DNA of 64,000 bases, from positions 2,072,150-2,136,149 of the forward strand of contig CM026432.1 of NCBI GenBank assembly GCA_014871385.1, read 5' to 3'. Positions 1 through 11,300 of the stretch are shown here, piece after piece. Position numbers and translations under genes: made by a program. The stretch's first letter is position 1; each line of letters opens with the position of its first letter. Origin of the DNA: Ceratodon purpureus. Lineage: Eukaryota; Streptophyta; Bryopsida; Pseudoditrichales; Ditrichaceae. The notes beneath the pieces were generated by a model, which saw only the letters and a list, made by a program, of their open reading frames with translations, was not told the DNA's origin and ran no database searches.

Positions 1-240
1 GAATGTCAAATACAGGCGAGGATGGAGAGGGGCTTGGCAGATTGGACACGCACGTCTTCTTATCATCATCGGGATTAAACAATATGGGTGAAATCCATGT
101 TTGCACGTCCCCAGTTGCCAGCACCCCTCCGGGCCAAAAGGATTAAAGCACACGATGCAATTGGTTCCGTCGTTGTCATGTCGTGCGGGACGGGCCAAGT
201 CAGCGCCGCCCGCGCTGCTTCGGTCTTGCCCATCCCCCAT
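1..240 (-). CDS. RING-H2 finger protein, C-terminal part, runs off the left edge
   Basis: Reading the minus strand leftwards from an ATG at 238-240, one frame stays open to the window edge. It contains a textbook RING-H2 signature, C-x2-C-x14-C-x-H-x2-H-x2-C-x10-C-x2-C, with the core motifs CIVC, CKHGFHPYC and CPIC. RING-H2 fingers bind two zinc ions and usually recruit E2 enzymes, so a ubiquitin-ligase role is the family expectation. The frame is open upstream of the ATG and lies next to the coiled-coil frame at 75-902, shifted by one register. I infer that the two were one protein (coiled coil followed by a C-terminal RING) now separated by a frameshift or an unrecognised intron. The end of the protein is outside the window. 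Whether this is a host gene fragment or transposon cargo cannot be settled here. Confidence 0.6.
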   Translation of the reverse strand, partial: MGDGQDRSSAGGADLARPARHDNDGTNCIVCFNPFGPEGCWQLGTCKHGFHPYCLIPMMIRRRACPICQAPLHPRLYLTF

Positions 241-1311
241 TTCTGATCCCGCTTCCAGTGATGATCAATCTCAGCAACATTCTCCCACTGAATGCTGCCC
301 GTGTCGGACCGGATCCCCGGACTGTCCTCCCATTCCGGAGGGTACATCGTCTGTAAAGGCGGCCAGGAGGTGAGGAGCAAGTGTCGCAATCGTCCATTCT
401 CCGTCCACTCTTTCTGAATTGCCTCGAATTCCTTCTCGTACTGAAGTCGCCCCGCTAATGCAAGTATAGCGATCACGTACATATCCTCCGTTTTTTGGAG
501 CGCACCCACGAGTAATGCCTTCTGCTCCTGAGTTAATGACTCCGACCAGCCCTGGATTGGATCATCGTTGGCACCACCTTCACTCACAGCGCCAGTGGCC
601 TTCCCAAGCCGTGTTACCTCCTCTAGTAGTCGCAGGTTCTCTGTCTCCAATTCCACCACCTTGGCATTGTTTGCTTCTTTCTCCGCCTCTGCCTCCGCAC
701 GTATCAAGTTGTCGCTCGTCGTAGCGACTTCCCGGAGCTCGTTTAGTTCTTCCTGTGTTTTCTTTGCCAAAGCTATTGCGTCCGAAGCCTTCTTCTTATT
801 ATCTTCCATTTTGGACTCCAGCAGGATTATCTCTCCTTGCTTCGATGTATTCTTCTTCTCCTCCTCCAATTGGCGAGACAGTCTCCGACATTCGTCTTCC
901 ATTGCCTTCGCACGTATCTCGGATTCCTCTAGTCGGACAGCCCGCTCCGTGGATGTGGCTCCGCCGCTGTTGCTCGCTTTTCCGCATCTTCGAGTCGGAC
1001 GCTCATCTCCCTCATTTCCGTTGCAACCCTTATGCGTTCCTCAGCGTCCGTGAGTTGGCCATTTAACTGCGTGGTCAGGTCCTCGGCCGTTTTCGCTGCG
1101 TACATGGAGGCTTTCATATCCTTTTCCCATGCATTAGCCCGTGCCTCCGCTCTCTCAGCGGATCAGCGCCTCGTCCCTTTCTCGCATCAAACTCTGTGTC
1201 CGATGTTCCTGCCATCTGGTCCCCGCTGTCGGACACGCGAAGAGCCTCTATCTTCAGTTCCAAACCACCTATCGTTGCTTTAACTCCGAACGTCCGCGTC
1301 ATGTTTGGCAA
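75..1311 (-). pseudogene. Decayed coiled-coil ORF, transposon-like
   Basis: The minus strand encodes a long Glu/Lys/Ala-rich heptad region spread over shifted frames: 1311-1114, 1117-929 and 902-75. Coiled-coil character is clear around EDAEKRATAAE and ELETENLRLLEEVTRL. Continuity across frames is visible near 965, where the coiled coil of one frame stops and resumes in the next with RAVRLEESEIRAKAMEDE. A second shift lies near 1150, where ERAEARANAWEKDMKAS continues in another frame. No enzyme domain is recognisable. The C-terminal frame leads into the RING finger at 1-240. The frame breaks indicate a pseudogene of a transposon-borne or captured gene; the surrounding TCCGAC-rich DNA favours transposon origin. 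Sequencing errors cannot be excluded. Confidence 0.5.
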
Positions 1312-2560
1312 AAACTTCCTCTAGCAGACGCCGCATTACCGGGTCTGCTCCCAATACAACGTTTGCTGCACCTCTCGGCTGAGGAGGATCGTGATGGCCA
1401 GTGCTAGTTGTCGCACCTCGTCCGAATAACCCGTGTTCCGAGCCGGGCATCCGCCATCCCGTGAGGTCGTCGGAGCGATTCCCCATCGAATCTGTGGTCC
1501 GACCCACCTAAACCCACGTCCGACGCATCCAGACCCTCGTCCGACGCACCCAAAAACCCTCGTCCGACCTACCTAAACCCGGATTCGCGCTCTCGGTCCC
1601 ACGTGCGCCATGTCAAGGTCTATGTCAGCTCCAGAAAAGGAGGCTACTGTCGCGTTGACGATTTCTTCCAATCCGACCATAGCCACATCTGGCCCGGAAC
1701 TCTCCTCACCTGCCTCGGATGGTCCCCATGCCGATCCCGTCCGATCGTTCCCCCGTCCCTCGCATGGGATGCAGTCGCCGCGCCCGACCCTTCTCCCGCA
1801 CTCCGCCAATGATGGGGTCCGACCCACTTCCCTGCCAATCGGATCCGAGCATGCCAGCCATCTGATCCTCGTACGTGGCATTCTGTATTGTGCGTTGCCG
1901 TGGTCTCCCGGCCCTCGACGGTTCCCTGTCTGTCGGTATCGGACCCCCTGGATCTTCAACGAGGGAAGGATTACGCTTGAACCATTCGGGCACATCTATA
2001 TAAGGTATGTGCACCGGCTTCTTCGCTGTCAATTTCTCTCCTAGACCTCCGAAAGTGGAGCCTGGAGTCTTTAAGGTAGACCAGTCGACCTTCTTCTTCA
2101 AACACATGCTCGGCATACATCAGGGAAAGAAATAGCCTTCGGGATCTCGTTCTTGGGCCACTTCGATTCATTGGAAATTGCCCGGAGAATGCAGAGGAAT
2201 CTCCACTTCACGTCCACGTCTGTCAAGGATGCATATTTCGCGTTCTTCGACTTACAGTGTTGCGCGTGCGAACTATCTGGCCAAAGCCGATCGAAATGAG
2301 GAAAGTCGACAAAATGCATAGCCGTCGCAGCGTCCCAAGGCTCTGGCTTCTCCCAGCCATTAGCAGCCAGTATCGCTCTATTGTGGAAAACGTCCAGCTG
2401 CAAATCCAGTTCTTTGCGGGCTCTCTTCCCGGAACCACTGGCGGACTGCGATCCGCCGGCGGACTCATCTCCGCCGGTCTGCTCGGCCTCCTCCTAGAGG
2501 GAGTGCCCGATCCGGATGACATCCTCGTGCTGCGAACTTCGGACCTGCTCACAGTATCTT
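1312..2560 (-). pseudogene. Decayed upstream half of the same TE-like ORF region
   Basis: Minus-strand fragments in several frames look protein-like but are broken. The clearest is 2403-2098, with FHNRAILAANGWEKPEPWD and DVDVKWRFLCILRAISNESK. It is preceded by a basic stretch (GKRARKEL, near 2410-2440) that could be a nuclear localisation signal and by a Gly/Ser-rich leader starting near 2523. A further fragment at 2116-1706 carries VPEWFKRNPSLVEDPGG. I do not recognise the family. Order and strand match the coiled-coil/RING fragments to the left, so one multi-domain protein or a gene with introns is possible. Some of the 1500-1700 stretch is only short TCCGAC repeats. Confidence 0.35.
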
Positions 2561-2639
2561 GGTTAGATCCTGATACGATTACTCTTAACCCTAAACGGAC
2601 ACTTCGCATATGCTGGGTTCAGGGGAAAAAATTAACATT

Positions 2640-3240
2640 AGGTATATAATGTGACAGAGCACTACGAATAGGGTCAATTTAGTTACATACGGAATATTCA
2701 GGTCGTACAAGGAACCCACGCTCACCCCGCACCCCGCGCGCCCGCACACTCAGAGAGAGGCAAGCGGTCTGGGCGCAAAAGTTGAGAAGTGTGGAGAACG
2801 AATGTGCGTCCGAACTTGCATTTTATACGGTCCGCCTCTCCGTTCCGCACCCGCCCGACCCACTGGCATCCTGCTCTTGCCCCTTCGCATTCCTCGCTCC
2901 CTTCCACATCCCCCGCTCCCTGTCAAGTGCACAACGTTCCCAGGAATCCGACGTCAGTCCGACTACTGATCCGCATTCCGATTCGTAATTGTCAGTCCGG
3001 CTTGCAGTCCGCAGTCCGCGCTACAATCCGGATTGTAGTCCGCTGCATCGCGGACACGCGCGAACGTTCCAGAGTGACCTCGTCCGACCTCGTCCGTCGT
3101 ATCGCTCTTCCAAGCTTTGGTGCTCCCCAATTAACACGCCATCTGGGACAGGGTTCCGCTGCGTCCATCCGGCTTGGTTTTTTATCGATTAAAGTTTTCC
3201 GTATTATTTTTTCATTATCTTTCTCGGATGTTTTTTGTGC
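2640..3240. other. TCCGAC-rich non-coding TE flank
   Basis: No credible ORF. The stretch is C/T-rich on the plus strand and carries repeated TCCGAC/GTCCG motifs (near 2948-2965, 2990-3050 and 3080-3100), including CGTCCGACCTCGTCCG. Very similar wording occurs in reverse near 11985-12000, upstream of the hAT transposase, which ties the two regions to one sequence family. Subterminal repeat DNA of a transposon is the likeliest reading. Confidence 0.4.
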
Positions 3241-4273
3241 CTAAGAGCAAACTTCATCTCAGAGAGTGGGTTGAGGTCCTCGTCGGACGACTTTTCACAT
3301 AAAAGAAAGGATACTGCAGCATTGTACATGTACAAATGCATCACTAGTTCGGAAGTATTCCTGAAGTTTATAGTTACGGATCACGATGAGGATGAGTTCG
3401 AATTGCAAGGATGTGTCCGACCGGATGTTAGATTAATCGTTACACAAGTTCTCTGTGATGATCAGCTCTACAGTGAGTTCTTACTGGACAGTTGCACATT
3501 CAGAATCGTGTTCGAGACAAAAAGGAAGGAACCATACAGATGGAGGTTGCATGCAAGATTTTATTTTATTTTTGACGCAAAGGAATTCCATTGCAAAAGA
3601 TAGATTACAAGCCCGCATTCAAGAGTCTATCACGCATTGCCCTGGCTAGAACACCAGTATCGTACATGAAGAGGATACACAACATACGCAAAAACTAATT
3701 AGGGGTAAGGCAGGCACATGACAGCCGTCAGAGCCAGATTTCCATAACGCAACGCGGACTCCATATCACGACAATGAATGAACCGAGATTTAATGCACGC
3801 CGCCAATTCCATTGGACGAGAATCTTACGAAATTGGGACTTTATTGGACGTTGGCAGAGCACTGTTCTATACATAGTAAAAAGGCACGTAAACTGATAGT
3901 AACAAGATGTCTAGCAAAGGTTCGTGCAGGATTAGAAAAGCCGAGTAATCCAACCCAGGATCACTTTCCGTAAATTAAAAATAGGAACTGCAAAAAAGGG
4001 ATCTGTGAGACGTAAGTTACAGTGAAGAAAAGTTCTCAAAATGGAGCTTAAAAACTGCAAAGCAAAGCTCATTATGCACCTTAGCTCCAGCTTGCCCTCA
4101 AAAGAGGCGGGTTCAAAGGAAGTTGCATTGCATCGCTGGCGGATTCATACTCCAACAAAATTGTTCGTTCGAATGCAGGACCACCCTTCCATTGCGCAAA
4201 TACCCGCTCCATTCTAATAAGCCCGTAAACTGTTCCACTTCATATGGCTCCGTAGTGTCCACTTACAAATGGA
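3241..4273. other. Intergenic, no supported gene
   Basis: Nothing firm. A plus-strand open frame at 3235-3603 (122 codons) has no recognisable motif and no codon pattern that I would trust. The rest is unique-looking AT-balanced DNA. Confidence 0.4.
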
Positions 4274-4921
4274 TTAATAATTACACGTACATTCCGGCTC
4301 CGACAGAAGATCCACGAAATCGGTCTGCGTTCCCTGGTCGCGAGTGACGCGCCGGGGCGTCGTGGATCCGCGAAAAGCAGGGGGTTGAGGACGCATACCT
4401 TCGTAATCGCGACTAAGCCGGCGTTCCCGACCTCTGCGATGCCGTGCGACTCGGCCACCCCCGGCGAGAGTCCGAGAAGAAATGTCCGGTCGGATTGGAG
4501 CGGAGATGTCCGTCTCGCGATGCGCGCTTCTAGGTGATACGGTCTGCGAGTTCGTGGGAGTTCCGCTCTGCGCGTGAGCCGAGCCGTGTGCAGTTTGATC
4601 TCCCGAGTTCGCAGCTCCAGCGGAGAGTAGACCCCGTCGCACCCAAGTGTAGTTCAACACATTGTTGACGTTGGTGAACTGCTCCTGCATAATGGGCGTC
4701 CACTGGAAATCTCGAGAAGTATTCAACAAAGACCTCACAATATCCTGGTGATCTGGTAAATACCGGAAATTTCTAATCTCGTGCATCACGCGGGTTACAA
4801 GCAGCCACTGCAAAACATCCGTGGCGGACTCAGGGTGCGGGGAGGACTCTGTCGGACTAGGCATTCTAAACGAGGAGCTCCCGGCCATGCTACGAGACGA
4901 TGCGGAAATCAAGAGAGTCAA
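4274..4921 (-). CDS. Unidentified ORF, probable transposon fragment
   Basis: A 215-codon minus-strand frame; the second methionine (MAGSSS, about residue 12) is an alternative start. The N-terminal half is helical-looking (VTRVMHEIRNFRYLPDHQDI, FQWTPIMQEQFTNVNNVLN). The C-terminal half is Ser/Thr/Arg-rich and ends with TPRRVTRDQGTQTDF. A similar short DQ-xx-QT pattern occurs in the C-terminal extension of the hAT protein at 8376-11621, which hints at a common transposon background but is weak. No enzyme motif is present. It could be a truncated accessory ORF of the same element family. Confidence 0.35.
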   Translation of the reverse strand: MTLLISASSRSMAGSSSFRMPSPTESSPHPESATDVLQWLLVTRVMHEIRNFRYLPDHQDIVRSLLNTSRDFQWTPIMQEQFTNVNNVLNYTWVRRGLLSAGAANSGDQTAHGSAHAQSGTPTNSQTVSPRSAHRETDISAPIRPDISSRTLAGGGRVARHRRGRERRLSRDYEGMRPQPPAFRGSTTPRRVTRDQGTQTDFVDLLSEPECTCNY

Positions 4922-5642
4922 GTGGGAGTCTCAAATGACAGTCTCAAAAATAAGCACCCTGTTCATTCTAAAACGAGAGTCTCAAGAATAACCAAAATTA
5001 CTATACGCATATCGTGGAAGAGCATAGGTAATCTACCGTGTAGACAGTACACTGCCGTTGTAGAAGAATGAGTGAATAATGACTGAACAATGCATTTGAC
5101 ATGATATCCGAGAGCAGGGAAAGAGTGACAATGATTAGATCAAGCATGTTAATCATAAGTACTGATGTTTTGGTGGGAGTGGAGACATGTTAGTGCATGA
5201 CTTAAAGAAGAACGTCCACTCAAATCCGACATTGCCATCCGTCGTCCGACCTTCGTATCCGCGCTCTCCGCATCCCGTCCGCATGAACCCGTGTGCATTT
5301 GGATCCGATGAGAGCACGCTCCCGACCCGTCCGACCCAATGACCGCGTAATTCCCAGTGTTGAACGCAGGTTCCGATGGCTCAATCGCTCCGATTCTCCG
5401 ATCACAGCGACTGTTACGGACCACGCGGCCAAGAATAAACGAAAATACGAAATTCGTGGAGAAAAGAAAACGCTGTGAATGAAGAAGGACGAATAAGCGT
5501 TTAATAAGAAATAAATATAAGGGAAAGTTATAGAGAAGTTATGAAATACTGTTTAAATAAGTATGATATAGAAACAAAATCGTGAACGATAAAGGAATGA
5601 GGTGGGAGTACATAATAGAATACTGAGCGGCTAAAGAATACA
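4922..5642. other. Intergenic, TCCGAC motifs only
   Basis: No supported gene. From 5220 to 5420 the plus strand again carries clustered CCGTCCGAC-like motifs, matching the composition of the flanking transposon family. The remainder is AT-rich without structure that I can name. Confidence 0.4.
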
Positions 5643-5646
5643 TTAA

Positions 5647-5846
5647 GCCCTAAAGTCCTGAGGGTATTTTTCATCAAAACTGCCTGAAAACAGCTCCTCT
5701 TCGAAGCAAGGTTGATTCTGTAAACTTGGGGGTTTTTTTTTTAACATCTAACCAAAAGATCTTGTAGCTAACTTCAATAAATTGCATACATACGTACATG
5801 CCCAAATTCAAAAAATGCCCAAATGTGGCAGATTGTCCTTTAGGGG
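5647..5846. mobile_element. Candidate ~200-bp piggyBac-like MITE
   Basis: TTAA occurs at 5643-5646 and 5847-5850. The inside ends read GCCCTAAAGTCC on the left and, on the opposite strand, CCCCTAAAGGAC on the right, so the first eight bases match except for one. TTAA target sites plus ends beginning CCCTAA are the signature of piggyBac superfamily ends, and the same CCCCTAA start is seen on the full element at 44390-49713. The inverted repeat is short, so this is a candidate rather than a certainty. No coding capacity. Confidence 0.45.
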
Positions 5847-5854
5847 TTAAAAAC

Positions 5855-6255
5855 GATAAATACAGAGTGATTACTAACGAGATTATTGCAACGATATTAA
5901 AATTAGAATTAATTGGTGGCAATGATCAATTAGATGGCATAAGAGCGAAAGTAGACTAAAAAATAATATAGAAGTCCAACTACAATTCCGATGAGGACAA
6001 GTAAAGTTCCTAAAAACATATAACGACCGTATAAATTATACTATGATTTAACTAGGTATGACAAAGTTGGTTGGCGTGTAGGCAAAAGGTTTAACATATG
6101 TGGGCAAAAAGTTTTGGATATGAAAGGCGTTTCAATTAAATCTTAACCGCAACGTACCGCAACGTACCGCAACTTACCGCAACTTACCGCAACTTACCGC
6201 AACGTACCGCAACTTACCGCAACTTAACCACAACTTACCGCAACGTAACGTAATG
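5855..6255. repeat. Direct repeat, copy 1, ending in a decamer array
   Basis: This ~400-bp unit is repeated almost base for base 1092 bp downstream (from 6947). It starts GATAAATACAGAGTGATTAC in both copies. The last ~110 bp (6144-6255) is a tandem decamer, roughly ten units of ACCGCAACKT with GT/TT variation at the end of each unit. No ORF of note. Confidence 0.85.
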
Positions 6256-6890
6256 TAACTTGCTTTAAACAGTAAGTTGCCACATTCCTTGACGAGTATA
6301 GTGGTACAACAACGTCCAATCCAGTGGTAGTAAAAAAGCCCAACCCCTCTATACTATAATTATTTGCTAAAGTTACAATTTTTTAGCGTCATTATTGTTC
6401 TTGGATGACGATTAAATATTCTGTGTATTCAAAGAATGATTCACAAACAATTTACGACTTTTAACAAATTGAGTTCTTTAGCAATGTTAAATTTGATGTG
6501 TTTATTATACGTTTCTCTTTACCTTTTTAATTCATATTTGACCAAATACATGTATCTCTTGTTAAACTTTATGTTAAACTTGGCTAAGTTTAACGTCTGG
6601 ACCAACAGGGCTTGCAATTGGCTATATCATACTAAAGCTAATATACTAAAGCCGTCAAATCTGCAGGTCGACCCTAAGTCACCTGAAGATCCTCTAAGCG
6701 CTTGAGTTCAGCAAATGATTCGTCAATATCCATTGTTTCAAACGTAGCAGAAGCCATGGCCATCATTGGAGAAGACGTTCGTTGTAAATAGAACGGCAAT
6801 GAGAAATTCCCTTCGCCGAACCTCGCAACTAAGCGGAGCCATGTGCACACGGATAACATGAAGAAATGAAGTAGAGAGACGACTGCACGT
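6256..6890. other. Intergenic between the two repeat copies
   Basis: AT-rich DNA. A plus-strand open frame at 6436-6705 is hydrophobic but has no support. The distal part (6700-6890) is more GC-balanced and has a minus-strand frame at 6940-6674, also unsupported. Confidence 0.4.
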
Positions 6891-7388
6891 GCATTGTGAG
6901 GTAGCACTAGCCCATCGCCCCCCCCCCCCACCTTCCCCAATCTATTGATAAATACAGAGTGATTACTAACGGGAGTATTGCAACGATATTAAAATTAGAA
7001 TTAATTGGTGGCAATGATCAATTAGATGGCATAAGAGTGAAAGTAGAGTAAAAAATAATATAGAAGTCCAACTACAATTCCGATGAGGACAATTAAATTT
7101 CCAAAAAAAATATAACGACCGTATAAATTATACTACGATTTAACTAGGTATGACAAAGCTGGTTGGCGTGTAGGCAAAAGGTTTAACATATGTAGGCAAA
7201 TAGTTTTGGATATGAAAGGCGTTTCTATTAAATCTTAACCGCAACTTACCGCAACGCACCGCAACTTACCGCAACGCACCGCAACTTACCGCAACGCACC
7301 GCAACTTACCGCAACTTACCGCAACATACCGCAACTTACCGCATTGTGAGGTATCACTACCCCACCGCAGCCCCACCCCCCCCCCCTT
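6891..7388. repeat. Direct repeat, copy 2, with decamer array and flanking C-runs
   Basis: Core copy 2 (6947-7342) matches 5855-6255 at an offset of 1092 bp. Its decamer array (7236-7342) alternates ACCGCAACTT with ACCGCAACGC. A short segment beginning GCATTGTGAGGTA and ending in a poly-C run flanks the core on both sides (6891-6929 with 12 C, 7341-7386 with 11 C), as expected of an amplified larger unit. The array runs straight into the right flank in mid-unit (ACCGCA then TTGTGAGG). Confidence 0.85.
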
Positions 7389-7431
7389 TCGTAACAATGA
7401 GGATAATGGGATTTGGGTTTAGAGAGCACGT

Positions 7432-7509
7432 ATGCACATGTTTCTAATATGCACATGTTTATTATATGCACATGTTTCTTATATGCACATGTTTGTTATA
7501 TGCACATGT
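7432..7509. repeat. 17-bp tandem repeat, about 5 copies
   Basis: ATGCACATGTTT units start at 7432, 7449, 7466, 7483 and 7500, a strict 17-bp period. Each unit contains the 8-bp palindrome GCACATGT or its close variant around an E-box-like core. It is a local minisatellite; no function can be shown. Confidence 0.9.
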
Positions 7510-8090
7510 ACGCAAAATCAACGTAATTACTATACTCATGTGTTGGTTGCATAAACAAATATTTAAAAAAGAGAGTAGAGATTTTACAGGAATCTTGGAA
7601 GGTAAATGCTTATATGGCATAAATGATTGTCACACGCTTTAATAACTTGTTATTTGGGCTTTTATAAAACGGATGCCAAAAAATTCCAATGTTTTCCTTA
7701 TTCCATTAGTTTTTTATAATACATATTCTCAATCTGTTTGTAAATCACGTACAATTACATCCACATGTAGAATACTATACCAAATGGGACTTCCCACGAT
7801 GCATGCTCTACGAAATAATGATTTTTTTATTATTCGGAACAGGATAAAATAGACAAAATTGAGGGACCGCGGAGGGTGCACTCTAATACGGACGGAAGGG
7901 AAGTAAACTGTACGCAAACGGGGACGAAGATTATAATGCAACCCGTCCGACCTGCAGCGGACATCCGGCAAAGGGATCGGACGAGTAGCCTCCGAGATCA
8001 TCCAATCAGTATAGGCGCCGGACAGTGAGTCGGACAGTGCCATATCCGGGGTAGCGAAGAGTGCATGTCTGACACAGAAGTGAGGATGGC
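7510..8090. other. Intergenic, left edge of the TCCGAC-rich block
   Basis: AT-rich to about 7850, then an abrupt change to GC-rich DNA with CGGAC/GTCGGAC motifs from 7890 onward. This composition break may mark the left boundary of the element carrying the hAT transposase. I found no convincing terminal inverted repeat here. Confidence 0.35.
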
Positions 8091-8091
8091 G

Positions 8092-8161
8092 CGAGGAGGG
8101 GAGTGCGAGGAGGGGAGTGCGAGGAGGGGAGTGCGAGGAGGGGAGTGCGAGGAGGGGGAGT
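8092..8161. repeat. 14-bp tandem repeat, 5 copies
   Basis: GCGAGGAGGGGAGT units start at 8092, 8106, 8120, 8134 and 8148; the last is slightly changed. They are purine-only on the plus strand apart from single C and T bases, so the block is a G-rich minisatellite downstream of the transposase stop. Confidence 0.9.
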
Positions 8162-8375
8162 GGGAGGGGCAAGACACAGAACACTAAAGGATCCACGGCG
8201 GACGAGGTCGGAGAGCCACCAAAAGGGGATATTAATCGTGGGCGGACAGAGGTCGCACATCTGTCGCGGAGCAGACCGATTCATGCGCGGACGGGTCACG
8301 AGGTTGTCGGACACGGCTCGGATAAGTACGGAATGGAGGTCTCCTCATATCGTAGTATGAAGACTAGGCGAGCGT

Positions 8376-11300
8376 TCACTCTCGGATCCGAACAGTTGGG
8401 TCGTTCGCTTCGTCGCAACGTCGGTCCTCCTCGGATTCATCTGTGCTCATGTCGTCATCAGACCGCGGACTTCTAGTGCTTAGCCGCAACTCATCGTCTC
8501 TGGTGATAACTAGCTTCTTCGTTGGACGGGATCCTTGAGGGTCGCGTATTCCATTTTCATCGAGTTCTGGTCTACCTTCAGAGTTGTCAGGTTCGTACGG
8601 GGCGAAACGCGACGCAGTCCCCTGGAACCTTTTCTTTCGCTTTACACCTCTTGTTGTTCGTTGGATAACACTTCCCCTTGCAGGACCACTGGACACTCTT
8701 TCCCCAGTCGTGCAACTAGATGCACGTGCCGCAGGGTCCCGGATCGACGTAGATGGAACCCCTCTCCGCACGGGCCGGCTGCGTGAAGAAGACGCGGTCA
8801 GAACAACGGACTGGCTACCGTTGGTTACAGCAGATCCTACTGCTCGGCGTCTGCGACCCCGGCCGGAGGTCTGCTGCGGAAGGATGTGATCCCTACCAAC
8901 GGGGGTGGAGAGCAGGGCAGAAGCTGGCTGTTGCTGGTTTACAGCCATACTTCCGGACGTACTAGCAAGGCTTCGAGTTATGGGACGGCGTATTTCCTCA
9001 GACGGGGTCTGAACTTCCTGGTCGGCCATCCTCCTTCTCGAATCTTCCTCCGTCATTTCATCTCTCCGGCGATTGATAGGTGGTAAATCCTCCTGAAGAA
9101 CAGTTCGAATCTCTCCCTCCATGTTCGCCAGGTTCTCGTCGAAATCCCTCTGGCCAAATGACAAAGAATCACTCCAAGGCTGCGAGAAGTCCGCGTCGAC
9201 GATAGGTATCCTCCGGGCCGGACTACCATCTCCTCTGTCCGACTGTATTTCTGCTTCGTTGATCGGACTCTGAGCTCGACGCTCACCTCCTGCATACGCC
9301 TGCCGTCCGACGCGACTATCCTGGCGGAGGATATCTTCAACCGCATCTCGGCGATGTCCTGCGTCGAACATATTGTGGAAGAGCTCGGCAATCCGGACAT
9401 CGCCACCGTCGTCACCGTCAGATCCTGCGTCGTCTGATCCAGATTCCTCAAAGTCGCTCTCGGGCGGATCGTCGTCCGCAAGTCCGACACCCCCCATGCC
9501 CAATCCGCCCTGTCCGACACCATCCATGCGGGCATCGTCCGCCACATCGTCCGCTACATGGTCTCCTCCCCGTCCGACGTCTTCCTCCTCGTCGTCCTCG
9601 TCCGGATCCTCGCCATCGAGGTCATCGTCGGAATGAACCTCCTCTAAGCCATACCACTGTGCCGGACGCGGGGCCCGGCGGTGACGTACGAGTCTACTGT
9701 TCGTGTAGATATACACGAGGTCCTCCGCTCGTACATGTTTCAATCTATTGCGCACCTTGCTGTGCACGTAAGAGTACATGCTCCAGTTGCGCTCACACGC
9801 AGACACGGAGCAAACCTGTCCAAGTATACGTCTAGCTATTGTTTGGAGAGCCCGGGCTCCACCTCCCATTGCGTCCCACCATTCGTGGATAGCAGTGCCG
9901 TGCGCCTGGGGATCGGTTGAATCAGCAAATGCCTCCCGATTCTCGAGGAAATCCTGATACTGGACAAGGATCTGGACGTAATTCTCCTCGTTAGAGGATA
10001 ACTTGCGAAAAACCCGGTTTAAAATGATCCTCGACTCCTCGTGGTTATGAAGTGGCGCCCATCCACGTAGGGTCGGGTTGAGCATCGCACCTGCCCAATG
10101 AAGATCTGTCAACATCATAGCCCATCTGTGGTCGAATGCGACCATGGCGTCTGCTGCCAGGTCCGCGTTCAATCTAAACGGATGGGAGGAAAAACTGCGG
10201 ACGTGGTTCTTCAAATCGTACATCGCCCTCCAAGCTAGGCCCATTGCAGGTGCCTTCCCATCAAAAAGGCGTAATGCCTTCACCACTGGGATGACCATGT
10301 ATAAGAAGTTATGGCACGTGTTCCAGAAACCGTCCGCACGCACGTACTTCCGAAATAGGCGGACCCTCTTCCCTGCTGAGCTGTTCACATCAGGATAGGT
10401 TGCTAAAATACCTGCAAACGCCGGATCGATGACCATTCTCTCAAATGCATTCCGAAGTTCCACAAGACGCTCGATCATAATGAAATTCGTCGCGAACCGC
10501 GTCTCAACGGGCAAACGGATGGTAAGATTGGGACACATCCTGCGAAACAAAGCCATTGATGAATGATGATTTCTAACCCATAGACAAATAAGTCTCGCCT
10601 TTCTGACTATGTGCTTCACCCAATCCTGCTTCCCCCAATCTTCGAGCAACAGATCCAAGCAATGTGCGGCACACCCTTGAACATAAATGTGAGGATATCG
10701 TGTCTCGAGCATCCGACTGGATCCAAGCATGTTCGGAGCATTGTCAGTGCAAACTTGGACCACATGTTGCGGTCCGGCCCGTTCCACAAACGGACGGATC
10801 TGAGAAGCGATGTAATCGCTATCTTTGTAGTGTCCCGTCGTGTCTATGGTTCCAAGGAAAACGTCGCCCCTGGTCCCACTCTGGATAACATTCAGAAGAG
10901 GACGACTCTGGACGTTGTCCCAACCGTCTGCACATATCGTAACACCGTATTTCTCTGTGGAATTGCCCGTGAGTTCCCTTACTTGTCTCACCATTTCCGC
11001 CTTTCTCGCGCTCAACAGTTTTGTGCGAATAGCATTCATCGATGGCGGCAGGTATGCCGGGAAGCGGGCTCGCACTGTTTCCCGAACGGCGTTAATGAAG
11101 GCAGGATGCTTAATAACGTTGAATGGGATATTGGCTTCGTAGAATGCCGTCGCCCACACTTTATCTAATCGAAGCTTCGTGGTAGCATTGAATCCTTGCA
11201 CAAGATTCACTTGACGCATTTCCCTGGGTGGAGAACCCTGGGGTGCCATATCGGGCTCCTGCATAGCTGGCCCATCATTCGCGCGCGCCCCCTCGTTATC

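Noticed and set aside
3146..3170. CAGGGTTCCGCTGCGTCC as the left partner of the end at 16120
   Set aside because: Only the first seven bases match the right end; no target duplication.
3235..3603. 122-codon plus-strand ORF
   Set aside because: No family, no promoter signal, surrounded by transposon debris.
6144..7342. Decamer arrays as a CRISPR or telomere-type array
   Set aside because: No unique spacers, and the unit is not a telomere repeat; it is a simple minisatellite in a eukaryotic context.
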